Assembly (NCBI RefSeq): GCF_019331795.1
Contig: NZ_JAHPZL010000001.1
Span: 62,001 to 126,000 of the forward strand
Direction of reading: 5' to 3'
Source of the DNA: Austwickia sp. TVS 96-490-7B
GTDB lineage: Bacteria > Actinomycetota > Actinomycetes > Actinomycetales > Dermatophilaceae
Length of the DNA stretch: 64,000 bases
The translations under genes and the position numbers were made by a program. The notes beneath the pieces were generated by a model. That model saw only the letters and a program-made list of their open reading frames with translations, was not told the origin of the DNA and did not search any database. The first letter of the stretch is position 1. Every line of letters starts with the position of its first letter. Of this stretch, positions 1-8,017 are shown piece by piece.

Positions 1-1256
1 GTGTCTTCGCCGTAGTTGACGAATCCCTCGGGGGGTTTTTTGCGTTGGATTTTGCGTTGTTTTTTGACGTCGTCGCCCGCTTTGAGGAGGGCTTTGTGGT
101 TTTCGACGACATGGTCGGGGGCTTGGACGACCACTGATCCGCTGGTGTCGAATCCGGCTCGGCCAGCTCGGCCAGCGATCTGGTGGAATTCACGGACTTT
201 GAGCAGGCGTTGCCGGGAGCCGTCGTACTTGCTGAGGCCGGTGAGGACGACGGTGCGGATGGGCACGTTGATGCCGACGCCGAGGGTGTCGGTGCCACAG
301 ATGACTTTGAGGAGCCCGGCTTGGGCGAGGGTTTCCACGAGGCGGCGATATTTGGGGAGCATTCCCGCGTGGTGCACCCCGATGCCGTGTTTGACGAGGC
401 GGGATAGTTGTTGGCCGAATCCTTTGCCGAAGCGGAAACCACCGAGCATCTCCAGGATCGCGTCTTTCTCGGCGCGGTTGGTGACGTTCAGGCTCATCAA
501 GGCTTGGGCGCGTTCCAGCGCGGCAGCTTGGGTGAAATGCACGACGTACGCCGGAGTCTGACGAGTGGCGACGAGTTCTTCGAGAGTTTCGTGCAGGGGG
601 GTCAGCGCGTAGGAGAAGCTGAGTGGGACCGGTCGAGGTGCGTTCGCGACGAGGGCGGTGTCTCTGCCGGTACGGCGGGTGAGGTCGTCCTGGAACATTC
701 GCACGTCCCCGAGGGTGGCGCTCATCAGGAGGAATTGTGCTTGGGGTAGCTCGAGTAGGGGCACCTGCCAGGCCCAGCCACGGTCGGGTTCGGAGTAGAA
801 GTGGAATTCGTCCATGACGACGGTGTCGACGGGCAGGTCGTGACCTTCGCGCAGAGCGAGGTTGGCGAGGATCTCCGCGGTGCAGCAGATGATCGGCGCG
901 TCGGCGTTGACGGAGGCGTCGCCGGTGACCATGCCGACGTTGGCGGCGCCAAATTGATCGCAGAGGTCGAAGAACTTTTCGCTGACCAACGCTTTGATGG
1001 GTGCGGTGTAGTAGCTGCGACGTTGCTCTTCGGCGTATCTGGCGAGACTGAAGTAGTGGGCGCCAGCCGCGACCAGGCTCTTCCCGGATCCGGTGGGGGT
1101 GGCCAGGATGACGTTGTTGCCGGTGACCAGTTCGAGGAGGGCTTCTTCTTGGTGCGGGTAGGGGGTGATCCCCCGGGAGATGACGCCGTCGAGGTAGGCG
1201 GTGTAGAGCTCGTCGGGGTCGGTGGTGGGCGGTGGCAGGTGGGTGGGGGTGGCCAC
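1..1256 (-). CDS. SF2 DEAD/DEAH-type RNA helicase, N-terminal part (cut by window edge)
   Basis: The minus-strand frame stays open from a GTG at 1256 to the window edge, giving about 418 visible residues; the C-terminus lies outside. In order it shows a Walker A loop (ATPTGSGKS), a DExH-like motif II (VMDEFHFY), motif III (LLMSATLGD) and the late motif region with [21 protein letters not shown] and [10 protein letters not shown]. These are the RecA-like lobes of an ATP-dependent helicase. The layout matches the actinobacterial helicases that carry a C-terminal DUF3516 domain, but that part is not visible. The GTG lies four bases after the purU stop, so the two genes probably share a transcript. 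No strong ribosome binding site is seen, so the exact start is uncertain. Confidence 0.88.
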   Translation of the reverse strand, partial: MATPTHLPPPTTDPDELYTAYLDGVISRGITPYPHQEEALLELVTGNNVILATPTGSGKSLVAAGAHYFSLARYAEEQRRSYYTAPIKALVSEKFFDLCDQFGAANVGMVTGDASVNADAPIICCTAEILANLALREGHDLPVDTVVMDEFHFYSEPDRGWAWQVPLLELPQAQFLLMSATLGDVRMFQDDLTRRTGRDTALVANAPRPVPLSFSYALTPLHETLEELVATRQTPAYVVHFTQAAALERAQALMSLNVTNRAEKDAILEMLGGFRFGKGFGQQLSRLVKHGIGVHHAGMLPKYRRLVETLAQAGLLKVICGTDTLGVGINVPIRTVVLTGLSKYDGSRQRLLKVREFHQIAGRAGRAGFDTSGSVVVQAPDHVVENHKALLKAGDDVKKQRKIQRKKPPEGFVNYGED

Positions 1257-1260
1257 GACG

Positions 1261-2115
1261 TCAGGCGGGGAAGACGATGGTGGTGGCGCCGCGCATCATG
1301 ACCCGGTCCTCGATGTGGGCGCGTACCGCTGAGGCCAGGACTCGCCGTTCGATGTCTCGGCCTTTGCGGATCAAGCGTTCTGGCTCGTCACGGTGGGTGA
1401 CGGCTTCGACATCTTGGGCGATGATCGGGCCTTCGTCGAGGTCAGCGGTGACATAGTGTGCGGTCGCTCCGATGAGTTTCACGCCACGTTCGTAAGCCTG
1501 GTGGTAGGGCTTGGCGCCTTTGAAGCCGGGCAGGAAGCTGTGGTGGATGTTGATGCAGCGTCCGGCGAGGGCGTCGACGAGGTCAGCTGACAGAATCTGC
1601 ATGTAGCGCGCCAGGACGACCAGGTCGACGTGTTCGTCGTGGACGATTTTCAGGATGTGGGCTTCCTGCTCGGCTTTGGTGTCTTTGCTGACCGGAAGGT
1701 GATGGAAGGGCACATCGCCGAGGTCGCCGTACGTGTTGCGCGGGTGGTTGCTGATGACACCGACGACGTCCATCGCTAGTTCACCGATACGGACCCGGTA
1801 GAGCAGGTCGACGAGGCAGTGGTCTTCTTTGGAGGCGAGCAGCAGCACTCGGGCGCGACGGTCGGCGCTGCGGAGGCGCCAATCGGCGCCGAGGGAAGCC
1901 AGGACGGGAGTCAGCGCGGCCCGGAAACCGTCCTCACCGAGGTCTGCCCGCTCGGGGGTGAAGGTGATGCGCGCGAAGAACCGGCCTGAGCGGCGGTCGT
2001 CGAACTGCTGCCCGTCGGTGATGTCGCAACCCAGTTGGGTGAGGGTGGTGGTGACGGCGGCGACGATGCCGGGGTGGTTCTCGCAGGAGAAGGTGAGGAT
2101 GTACGACGCTGTCAC
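1261..2115 (-). CDS. purU: Formyltetrahydrofolate deformylase
   Basis: This 284-aa protein hydrolyses 10-formyl-tetrahydrofolate to formate and tetrahydrofolate, balancing one-carbon pools and feeding formate to purine synthesis. Residues 1-80 form an ACT domain ([16 protein letters not shown]). Residues 85-265 form the formyltransferase catalytic domain, with the signature [16 protein letters not shown] and the later stretch [16 protein letters not shown] carrying the catalytic Asn/His/Asp set. Length is normal for the family. Translation starts at a GTG at 2115. It lies between ilvA upstream and the helicase downstream, all on the minus strand. The ACT domain distinguishes it from PurN. Confidence 0.95.
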   Translation of the reverse strand: MTASYILTFSCENHPGIVAAVTTTLTQLGCDITDGQQFDDRRSGRFFARITFTPERADLGEDGFRAALTPVLASLGADWRLRSADRRARVLLLASKEDHCLVDLLYRVRIGELAMDVVGVISNHPRNTYGDLGDVPFHHLPVSKDTKAEQEAHILKIVHDEHVDLVVLARYMQILSADLVDALAGRCINIHHSFLPGFKGAKPYHQAYERGVKLIGATAHYVTADLDEGPIIAQDVEAVTHRDEPERLIRKGRDIERRVLASAVRAHIEDRVMMRGATTIVFPA

Positions 2116-2172
2116 GGTGGTGCTTTCGGTGTTGGGGCCTGCGCGGGGCAGACGTGGACGTGGTGGTGCAGG

Positions 2173-3432
2173 TCAGACCAGGAACCGGTAGAAGGGGCTG
2201 TCGGCGGGGATCTGTTCGACGACCATACGTGATGTGGCCATGCGGGCGAGTAGTCCGTCGAGGTCGTGGGGGTCGCCTAGTTCGATACCGACCAGGGCGG
2301 GGCCGGTTTCTCGGTTGGAGCGTTTGACGTATTCGAACAGGGCGATGTCGTCGTCTGGGCCGAGGACGTCTTCGACGAATCGGCGGAGCGCGCCGGGTTC
2401 TTGGGGGAAGTTCACCAGGAAGTAGTGTTTGCGGCCTTCAGCGACGAGGGATCGTTCGAGCACTTCGGCGTATCGGGAGATGTCGTTGTTGCCGCCGGAG
2501 AGGACCACGACCACGTCGCTGCCGGGGGCAGGGTCGAGTTGGTCGAGGAGGGCCGCGCTGGCGAGGGCCCCCGCAGGTTCAGCGATGATCCCGTCGGTTT
2601 GGTAAAGCTCCAGCATTTCGGTGCAGATCCGGCCTTCGTCGACGGCGACGAGGGGGACCTGGTGGTGCTGACAGATCCGGTGGGTGAGGTCGCCGACTCG
2701 TCGGACGGCGGCGCCGTCAACGAACGTGTCGAGGGTGGGCAGGGTGACGGGGGCGGTGGCGGTCATGGCGGCACGCATGGAGGCAGCTCCGGCTGGTTCG
2801 GCACCCATGACCGCGGTGGCTGGGTGCCGAGCGGCCAGCCAGGTGACGCAGCCTGCGATCATGCCGCCGCCGCCGACGGGAAGGACGATCTGATCTGGGT
2901 GGTGTCCGAGCTGGTGGACGACCTCTACGGCGAGGGTGCCTTGACCTGCGATCGTCGCGGCGTGATCGAAAGCGGGGACGATCACTGCCCCGGTACGCCC
3001 GGCATCTTCGTGGCAGGCGGCAGCAGCGTCATCGTAAGTGTCTCCGCCGACGACGAGTTCGACGTGGCCTTGGCCGAGTACGGCGATCCGGTCTCGTTTT
3101 TGCCGTGGGGTGGTGCGAGGCAGGTAGATACGGGCGTGGAGATCGAGGCGGGCGCACGCGTAGGCGACGCCTTGGGCATGGTTGCCCGCTGAAGCGCAGA
3201 CCACGCCACGTTGCCGATCGTTGGCATCAAGTTGCGCGATGAGGTTGTAGGCGCCTCGGATTTTGTAGCTCCGGACGGGTTGCAGGTCTTCTCGTTTGAC
3301 CCAAATGTTGGCGCCAGTGCGGGTGGACAGCCGGTCGCTGCGAATCAGCGGGGTCTCGCGGACGACGCTGCGCAGCCTGACGTACGCCGCTTCGATATCG
3401 AGCGCGGTAGGCAGGGGCTGCGACGGGCTCAT
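2173..3432 (-). CDS. ilvA: Threonine ammonia-lyase (threonine dehydratase), biosynthetic
   Basis: A PLP-dependent fold-type II enzyme that deaminates threonine to 2-oxobutanoate, the first committed step to isoleucine. The 419-aa product starts at the ATG at 3432; the open frame extends 42 codons further but that stretch is Arg/His-rich and unlike the family. The PLP lysine is Lys57 in RSYKIRG. The glycine-rich phosphate loop is GGGGMIAG, and the substrate loop SAGNH follows the lysine. The C-terminal 90 residues (HYFLVNFPQEPGALRRF onward) form the single short ACT-like regulatory domain typical of the Corynebacterium-type enzyme, so feedback control by isoleucine is likely. The gene ends 57 bp before purU. 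Confidence 0.93.
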   Translation of the reverse strand: MSPSQPLPTALDIEAAYVRLRSVVRETPLIRSDRLSTRTGANIWVKREDLQPVRSYKIRGAYNLIAQLDANDRQRGVVCASAGNHAQGVAYACARLDLHARIYLPRTTPRQKRDRIAVLGQGHVELVVGGDTYDDAAAACHEDAGRTGAVIVPAFDHAATIAGQGTLAVEVVHQLGHHPDQIVLPVGGGGMIAGCVTWLAARHPATAVMGAEPAGAASMRAAMTATAPVTLPTLDTFVDGAAVRRVGDLTHRICQHHQVPLVAVDEGRICTEMLELYQTDGIIAEPAGALASAALLDQLDPAPGSDVVVVLSGGNNDISRYAEVLERSLVAEGRKHYFLVNFPQEPGALRRFVEDVLGPDDDIALFEYVKRSNRETGPALVGIELGDPHDLDGLLARMATSRMVVEQIPADSPFYRFLV

Positions 3433-3653
3433 CGTGCCAGTATCGCCCGTACCGCCCAGCTTTCGGGATGTCAGTCTCGATGAGTGAACGCGGCGCCGGG
3501 AGAGGTGAGTCGCATTGTGAAGGTGGGTCATGCGAGGACGATGTGCGCGCAGCCCCATCGAGCAGTTACGCTGTTCCCCACCTACACATCGTTCTTGGGT
3601 GGCGATCGCTGCTGCCCTGATGCGTAGGGACTCGCGGCCGCCCTGACCGCGAG

Positions 3654-3729
3654 GGGCCTTTAGCTCAGTTGGCAGAGCAGCGGACTTTTAATCCGAAGCG
3701 CGCGGGTTCGAGCCCCGCAGGGCCCACCA
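3654..3729 (+). tRNA. tRNA-Lys (TTT anticodon), CCA encoded
   Basis: The 76-nt segment folds as a cloverleaf. The acceptor 5' strand GGGCCTT pairs with AGGGCCC, with one G-U wobble. The D arm starts TAGCTCAG, the anticodon loop is CTTTTAA (anticodon TTT), the T loop is GGTTCGAGCC, and ACCA is encoded at the 3' end. It reads lysine codons AAA/AAG. A transposase remnant lies just downstream, consistent with tRNA 3' flanks collecting mobile DNA. Confidence 0.97.
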
Positions 3730-3757
3730 TTAACGTCATTGTTTTCTTCAGGTAGAG

Positions 3758-3791
3758 CTCCGACCGGTGTTGATCACGGTCGGAGTTTTTT
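3758..3791 (+). terminator. Rho-independent terminator of tRNA-Lys
   Basis: The arms CTCCGACCG (3758-3766) and CGGTCGGAG (3777-3785) pair perfectly over 9 bp around a 10-nt loop, followed by six T residues. It lies 29 bp after the tRNA and has the classical intrinsic terminator form. Confidence 0.9.
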
Positions 3792-3879
3792 GTCGATGGC
3801 TGGGTTGCCGATGCCGTGGCGCTCGCCAAGGGTGGGCGATCCCATCCAAATGCCTACGGGGAATCGTCTCTTGGAGCGG

Positions 3880-4255
3880 TTCGCGCCGATCTATTCGACC
3901 CGTCAACGGGCTCTGACCAGGGCTGCCCGTGGACCGAGGCGGTTTCTCGCTGAAGGTCATCTGCGGGGAGGACAACAAGACCGAGAGGGCTAACGATCCT
4001 GCCGACCGTGCGCGGATGCCAGGAACATCGCCAGGCGGTAGACATGGTCATGGTCGCTGACATCGGGACGCTCTCGTCAATACATCAACAAGGAGTTTCA
4101 GGTCACCGGGTTGCGGCTCATTGAAGCTTCGTTGCGGATATCCAAGACCGCACCACCATCCCCGCGTATGCGCCACCCGAAGAAAAAAAGCGGATCCACG
4201 AGCACGCAGCCTGCGCCAAAGCACTATGGCAATTGAGTCAAGTCAGGCGGATGCG
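3880..4255 (+). pseudogene. Decayed IS transposase fragment (IS1634-like)
   Basis: No intact ORF exists, but consecutive frames carry transposase-like pieces in the right order. From 3926 one frame reads VDRGGFSLKVICGEDNK. It then shifts to TILPTVRGCQEHRQAVDM followed by VMVADIGTLSS, which resembles the VVVADAGMLS catalytic-Asp block of IS4/IS1634-type DDE transposases. Another frame gives GLRLIEAS, like GLRFIVGSR, and then VADIQDRTTI. At least two frameshifts and stops separate the blocks, so the gene is dead. A 15-bp element at 4264-4278, also found at 7907 and 8002, may be the end of the element. Family assignment rests on recalled motif order only. Confidence 0.6.
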
Positions 4256-4263
4256 CCTAATGC

Positions 4264-4278
4264 CTCATGAATAACGCC
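4264..4278 (+). repeat. 15-bp element CTCATGAATAACGCC (possible IS end)
   Basis: This differs at one base from CTCGTGAATAACGCC at 8002-8016, whose exact inverse lies at 7907-7921. Its place right after the transposase remnant suggests it is the right terminal repeat of that element. Confidence 0.5.
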
Positions 4279-4322
4279 TTAACATCCAAAAGTCAAAAGA
4301 CTGTCACTTATCATTCGCGAGT

Positions 4323-4364
4323 CACATCACGGTGGCCTCGGTCTAGAGAAACAACCGTGATGTG
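4323..4364. terminator. Inverted repeat downstream of the immunity gene
   Basis: CACATCACGGT (4323-4333) and ACCGTGATGTG (4354-4364) form a perfect 11-bp stem with a 20-nt loop, 13 bp beyond the stop of the minus-strand immunity gene. It lacks a T tract on either side, so a terminator role is plausible rather than shown. Confidence 0.4.
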
Positions 4365-4377
4365 GCTACATGCCAGC

Positions 4378-4848
4378 TTAACGAGTAGCTAAGAACTCAT
4401 TCCACGACTGCTCAGTATATTTGCCACGCACTGGATGCCAGTCCGGAATCAAAGCCCACGGCCGCGGATACTCTTCCATATCTACCACATATTCAATGTC
4501 ATCCGGATGGGCATCCCAAAGTGTTGATTTATTGTCCCAGTTGAATGTGAAATTAACTTCGTCTGTCAACTTATTTAGATCGACATCAAGACTTAACCAT
4601 GCACCTTGCTCGGGGTCATACATATCTTTCCGAAGTTGCCTAGCAAAAGCAATAGCTTCGAAAATTTCCTTGACACTATCCTCCTTGGAGTCAAGCCAAA
4701 ATTGAATACAACCGATATTAATTCTTTTCAAATCAGCCATGTGAAAGTTTGCAATGTCCCAAGCGTATCCCTCAAGTAGTCTTACAAGGATATTAACTAA
4801 TTCATTTTGACGCTCGGCGAGTTCATTAATTTTCATCAGTTTCTCCAT
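4378..4848 (-). CDS. Putative YezG-like (DUF600-type) immunity protein
   Basis: A 156-aa acidic cytosolic protein with no signal peptide or membrane segment. Its ATG abuts the TAG stop of the upstream nuclease toxin (TAG-ATG), which signals translational coupling. The C-terminal part, FTFNWDNKS to EEYPRPWALIPDW, resembles the conserved Trp/Pro pattern of YezG/DUF600 antitoxins, which in Bacillus neutralise LXG toxins with the same kind of nuclease domain. Family recall is approximate; the position behind a nuclease toxin is the stronger argument. The gene is clearly AT-richer than its metabolic neighbours, as expected for transferred toxin/immunity cargo. It likely binds and blocks the nuclease in the producing cell. 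Confidence 0.65.
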   Translation of the reverse strand: MEKLMKINELAERQNELVNILVRLLEGYAWDIANFHMADLKRINIGCIQFWLDSKEDSVKEIFEAIAFARQLRKDMYDPEQGAWLSLDVDLNKLTDEVNFTFNWDNKSTLWDAHPDDIEYVVDMEEYPRPWALIPDWHPVRGKYTEQSWNEFLATR

Positions 4849-6393
4849 CTATGAGTTGTTGATAGTACTGGAAATGAATTTCCCGTTTCCAATTTTATAT
4901 CTAACCGAAATCATGTCCGGTCTAGTGCTGAGCGGGTTATTATAGTGAGGTGTCACATCAACCTCCACCTGCTGTGGAGGCGGCCCCTTAATAGCTTTCC
5001 TCCAAATATCCTCCAATTTTCCATACTCGCGCGGATTGATTCTATTGACAGAATCTTTCATCGCCAAGTAGTTGATATCTTCAGCCCCACCACCGAACTG
5101 TCTCCCAAAGATATGACCTCCATCATCATGGGGCTTGCGGTAAGCACCCCCTGCTCGAAGTTGGGCAGCCGGATCGCGTGGCCCATTTTTAACAATTTTA
5201 CTGAGCGTGGCCTTAGCCTTGACTATCCGACCATTGACTCCTGTCTCGTAAATGAATTGACCGCCATTGACTTCGTATCGCGTGAAGGGCTTGATGTGCC
5301 GCAAGTCGGCATTCCATGCTCCTTTGACCCCAAACGTGGCCCTGACGATATTCCGTTGAACACCGAATAGCGGGATCCCTACGTACACATTCCTGAAGTC
5401 AGGAGGTACGATACGCAGGTTAGCGACCCGTTGCGACAGTGATATTACCGGAGCACCGATTTTGGTGGCCGCAGCAGCGAGTCTGGTTCTCACCAGCTGG
5501 CCCACCCGTTCCAGGGCGAGAATGATCAATACAATTTTATCAAGAACTGCGGCCAGCCGCGCGCCTTCCACTCCTTGAGCAGCCAGTTCAGCGATACCCA
5601 GCGTGAACATACCGGCAAGCGCTCCGATGGCCTCAATCGCAGCGGTCTCGATCAAAAACTGAACTCCAGCCGCGATGAGCGCTTCGTGTGCTTTCTCGAT
5701 AGCCTGAGCAAAATCGTCACAGCTACTGGCGACCTCGCGGCAGGATGCTGCAAGCTCTGTCATATCCCCGGTCGTGTCAGTTAACGACTTCACCGCTGGT
5801 TCGACTTCAGGGCTGGTGTTGCTCTTGATATGGGTGATCGACTTGTTGAATTCTGTCTGCACCTGGAGATACGAATCGGCAAGCTGACGCCACAGTGTGG
5901 CTGCCGCACGTAATTTAGCCGTGTCAGCGTTGGGCCAGACCACCCCGGATAACCATCTGCTCGCCACCTCCCACCACGCAGGCGGCGCAGTGCCCCCACC
6001 GAAAGCTGAAGGCGGCAGCGCTACACACTGTGTGACCCCAGGGAGCTCTGGGAGATTCTGTTGCACGTCAGAGGTGGGGTGACTTGCCAAATCCGCATTT
6101 TCATGAATTGCTTCAGTTGCTTTCGCCAACGCAGCAAGGCCTGCGGTCATCGCGGCGGCATTATGTGTCCCCATGATCAGGTCACGAGCAGTGGCGTCAT
6201 AAGCCTTGGCCCAGTCTTCACCCACCGGGAAAGTTCCAGCCATGCCTTGACATGCTCTGAGGCCGATCACAGTCTGGACCAGAGCATTTTTCAGCGTCGT
6301 TGCCCCAGCATCCAAGCATTCACCTGCATGGCGATATGCGCCGTGATGAACTTCACGGACAGGTGATGTGAATATTCCCATCAGACCTGCCAC
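4849..6393 (-). CDS. Type VII-style polymorphic toxin with C-terminal DNA/RNA non-specific endonuclease domain
   Basis: A 514-aa protein without a signal peptide. Residues 1-110 are helical and resemble WXG/ESX delivery regions. Residues 135-310 contain further helices with a hydrophobic stretch near 240-300 (AIGALAGMFTLGIAELAA, IVLIILALERV). The last 110 residues form a nuclease module: GGHIFGRQFGGG at 425-436 holds the catalytic His427, EDINYLAM supplies the metal-site Asn, and VEVDVTPHY with SVRYKIGNG matches the beta strands of the NucA-like Endonuclea_NS_2 family. Two WXG100 genes precede it and an immunity gene follows. The start at 6393 overlaps the upstream WXG100 stop by 13 bp; an internal Met at 6381 is possible. 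The C-terminal half is AT-richer than the N-terminal half. Confidence 0.8.
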   Translation of the reverse strand: MAGLMGIFTSPVREVHHGAYRHAGECLDAGATTLKNALVQTVIGLRACQGMAGTFPVGEDWAKAYDATARDLIMGTHNAAAMTAGLAALAKATEAIHENADLASHPTSDVQQNLPELPGVTQCVALPPSAFGGGTAPPAWWEVASRWLSGVVWPNADTAKLRAAATLWRQLADSYLQVQTEFNKSITHIKSNTSPEVEPAVKSLTDTTGDMTELAASCREVASSCDDFAQAIEKAHEALIAAGVQFLIETAAIEAIGALAGMFTLGIAELAAQGVEGARLAAVLDKIVLIILALERVGQLVRTRLAAAATKIGAPVISLSQRVANLRIVPPDFRNVYVGIPLFGVQRNIVRATFGVKGAWNADLRHIKPFTRYEVNGGQFIYETGVNGRIVKAKATLSKIVKNGPRDPAAQLRAGGAYRKPHDDGGHIFGRQFGGGAEDINYLAMKDSVNRINPREYGKLEDIWRKAIKGPPPQQVEVDVTPHYNNPLSTRPDMISVRYKIGNGKFISSTINNS

Positions 6394-6668
6394 ATCGAAG
6401 CGGCATTTTTCCCTGCGGTGGTGTAGTTATCGCTGGCCTCCATCATGGCCCGACGCATCTGCTCAAGACCATCTCGCATCTGTTGCAGCCCCTCCAGCCA
6501 TGCAGCGTGATCCGCCGCAGCAGCTGTCCCAGCAGCTCCCTGCCAGTGTTCCCCAACGAGTCGAGCTGCTCTCTTCACATCCCCTTCAACAGCTTCCAAA
6601 GAAGCCAGGTGCCGACTCACCTCACGAATCGTCAATTCGAGCACATCAAGGTTCACCCGGTAGGCCAT
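6381..6668 (-). CDS. WXG100/ESX-family protein (toxin partner), copy A
   Basis: A 95-aa small helical protein with the WXG-type turn HWQG near residue 43 between two predicted helices and no signal peptide, as in EsxA/EsxB partners exported by type VII secretion. A conserved WQG followed by an Ala-rich second helix (GTAAAADHAAWLEGL) fits the family length of about 100 aa. It overlaps the toxin start downstream and the stop of the second WXG100 gene upstream (16 bp), so the three genes form one operon. It probably heterodimerises with the neighbouring WXG100 protein or acts as targeting partner for the toxin. No secretion machinery is present in the window. Confidence 0.82.
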   Translation of the reverse strand: MAYRVNLDVLELTIREVSRHLASLEAVEGDVKRAARLVGEHWQGAAGTAAAADHAAWLEGLQQMRDGLEQMRRAMMEASDNYTTAGKNAASMWQV

Positions 6669-7078
6669 GACAGTCCTCCCCCAGCGGAATGAATGCCCTG
6701 TTGGCTTCGTGCGTCTACATCTGCGTAATCAGCGCGAGCAGCCTCACACTGTTTGCTGAGGTCAGACAAAGCCTTGCGGGCTTTCGTCGCACCTTGAAGC
6801 CACTCGCGAAACGCCTTCTCGTACGCCGTGGCAGCAGCACTAGACCACTCTTTGGCCACAGCATCGACAGCCCCGGACAACCTGGACTGTTCGCGATCTA
6901 ACTCCTCGGCGGCAACGCGAAGAGTGCTAGCGACACGAGCCAGCTCATCCACATTGACCTGAAACATCGCCCCAGACACACCATGAACATAACAGGCCCC
7001 ACCGACACCACACACCCCATAGCTGTACCTCAGTCAGCGCCCCATGACGATGATGGCGTGCCCCGCGGCAGCACCCGC
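6537..7078. repeat. 542-bp direct repeat, copy A
   Basis: This segment matches 9123-9664 over its whole length without gaps. By eye about 23 bases differ, roughly 96 percent identity, and nearly all differences are transitions. It contains the start of one WXG100 gene, all of the other, and a tail homologous to the last codons of the alpha-galactosidase gene (LPRGTPSSS). Similarity stops abruptly at both ends. Confidence 0.92.
6653..6967 (-). CDS. WXG100-like protein, copy A
   Basis: A 104-aa helical protein starting at the ATG at 6967 (MFQVNVDELARV); the open frame runs 16 codons further, but that extension is Cys/Gly-rich and unlike the family. The turn is a WSS variant (KEWSSAAATAYEKAF) and a following FREWLQG sits in helix two. 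It is the first gene of the toxin operon and overlaps the next WXG100 gene by 16 bp. It lies wholly inside the 542-bp direct repeat, and a second copy encoding an almost identical protein lies at 9239-9553. Confidence 0.8.
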   Translation of the reverse strand: MFQVNVDELARVASTLRVAAEELDREQSRLSGAVDAVAKEWSSAAATAYEKAFREWLQGATKARKALSDLSKQCEAARADYADVDARSQQGIHSAGGGLSWPTG

Positions 7079-7265
7079 ACCACGAGATCGTCCCAGGAGG
7101 GCTCTCGGGGGACCTGGCAGACCTCGATCGCGATGACGCCGCGCCGGGCCGCGCTGCGCTCTCGGGAGGCCTCGACCCGGCAGGCGTCCGAGCACCAGAT
7201 CGGGGGACGTCCCCACCCGCAGGTGGGGACGGGGTCCCCGCAGCGAGGGCAGGGGCGGGGATCGT
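7030..7265 (-). pseudogene. Zinc-ribbon protein fragment fused to duplicated alpha-galactosidase tail
   Basis: A minus-strand frame reads PCPRCGDPVPTCGWGRPP, then IWCSDACRVEASRERSAA, then IAIEVCQVPRE, and ends in LPRGTPSSSWGAD before a TGA at 7030-7032. The paired CPRC and CSDAC motifs look like the small treble-clef or zinc-ribbon proteins often found on actinobacterial plasmids and integrative elements. No ATG, GTG or TTG start lies in frame between the upstream TAA and the first cysteine, so it looks non-functional. The last residues come from the 542-bp repeat, so the frame is chimeric. The alpha-galactosidase stop has changed from TGA to TGG in this copy. Confidence 0.5.
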
Positions 7266-7736
7266 CACCGTCATGGCACCCATCCTGGTTTTATTGGCAA
7301 CGAAAAAACGCCCTGGCGGAGCAAGCTATCCGATCAGGTGCCCTGATCGTTCCGGCCCCGCTGGGCGCGGGCTGGAGGCGGCCCCACGAGTGCCCTGGTC
7401 ACGAGCATCGCGAACGATGTTCGCGCAGAAGCGGCCCGTAATGCATGAGGTGTGTCGGAGTCGGGAGGTGCGAAAACCGCGATCGACGGGCACGTCGATC
7501 GCGGCCGCGTAGGCGCGTCTGGTGGCCCAGGGGGAGACGGTGACGGTGTGGCGGCCGCACAGGAGGCCGCCACAGACTCCGCCGCGACCTGCATGCATCA
7601 AACACACGCCAGGGCGAGGCCGCGGCGCTGGAGGAAGCCGAACAGGCCCGCCCCCTGTCTCACCCACACACCGACATAACCCCCCGCCCACCCTCTTTCA
7701 TAGGAGACACCCACCCTTACCTGATTTCCACTCCCC
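7266..7736. other. GC-rich stretch without a supportable gene
   Basis: Several frames are open because of high GC, but none shows a recognisable motif, a good start or consistent codon bias. It probably belongs to the same mobile-element debris as the zinc-ribbon fragment next to it. Confidence 0.5.
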
Positions 7737-7803
7737 GACTGTGCCCACCTGGAAAACCACAACCTATTTACGAGCGGTTGTGGTTTTCCAGGTGGGCACA
7801 GTC
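7737..7803. repeat. 28-bp perfect inverted repeat with 11-nt loop
   Basis: The arms 7737-7764 and 7776-7803 are exact reverse complements over 28 bp, ending in CCACAACC and starting with GGTTGTGG, around the loop 7765-7775. There is no T run after either arm, so it is not a normal intrinsic terminator. Confidence 0.95.
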
Positions 7804-7816
7804 ATCGCAGGTCAGC

Positions 7817-7877
7817 AAGGGTGAGGGTATTCCTGGCGGAAACACGCTAAGGACACCCCAGGAACACCCTCACCCTT
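7817..7877. repeat. 20-bp inverted repeat with one mismatch
   Basis: The arms 7817-7836 and 7858-7877 (outer ends AAGGGTGAGGGT and ACCCTCACCCTT) pair over 20 bp with a single mismatch around a 21-nt loop. It sits 13 bp after the 28-bp palindrome. Confidence 0.9.
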
Positions 7878-7906
7878 TGGGTTACACCAACGCCGTCACT
7901 CCTCAT

Positions 7907-8016
7907 GGCGTTATTCACGAGAGTTTTATCGCCTTGACAAAAATCTGCAAACCTGCAGGTCATAGGCTTATCCGGCGCGCAACTCACTCCGGGGTTAAGA
8001 GCTCGTGAATAACGCC
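7907..8016. repeat. 110-bp MITE-like segment bounded by 15-bp inverted repeats
   Basis: GGCGTTATTCACGAG (7907-7921) and CTCGTGAATAACGCC (8002-8016) are perfect inverted repeats around 80 bp with no ORF. A one-mismatch copy of the same 15-mer lies after the transposase remnant at 4264. The segment could be an internally deleted derivative of that IS. Confidence 0.65.
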
Positions 8017-8017
8017 C

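Noticed and set aside
183-1301. Several plus-strand ORFs rich in Gly/Val/Asp/Glu
   Set aside because: They lie opposite the helicase frame, which carries all helicase motifs. They are antisense artefacts of GC-biased third positions.
2401-3192. 263-codon plus-strand ORF
   Set aside because: Antisense to ilvA, with no motif and a Gly/Asp/Val-biased composition typical of shadow frames.
7326-7691. 121-codon minus-strand ORF in the GC-rich island segment
   Set aside because: Three frames are open at once, no start is supported, and the sequence is Arg/Gly/Cys-rich without any motif.
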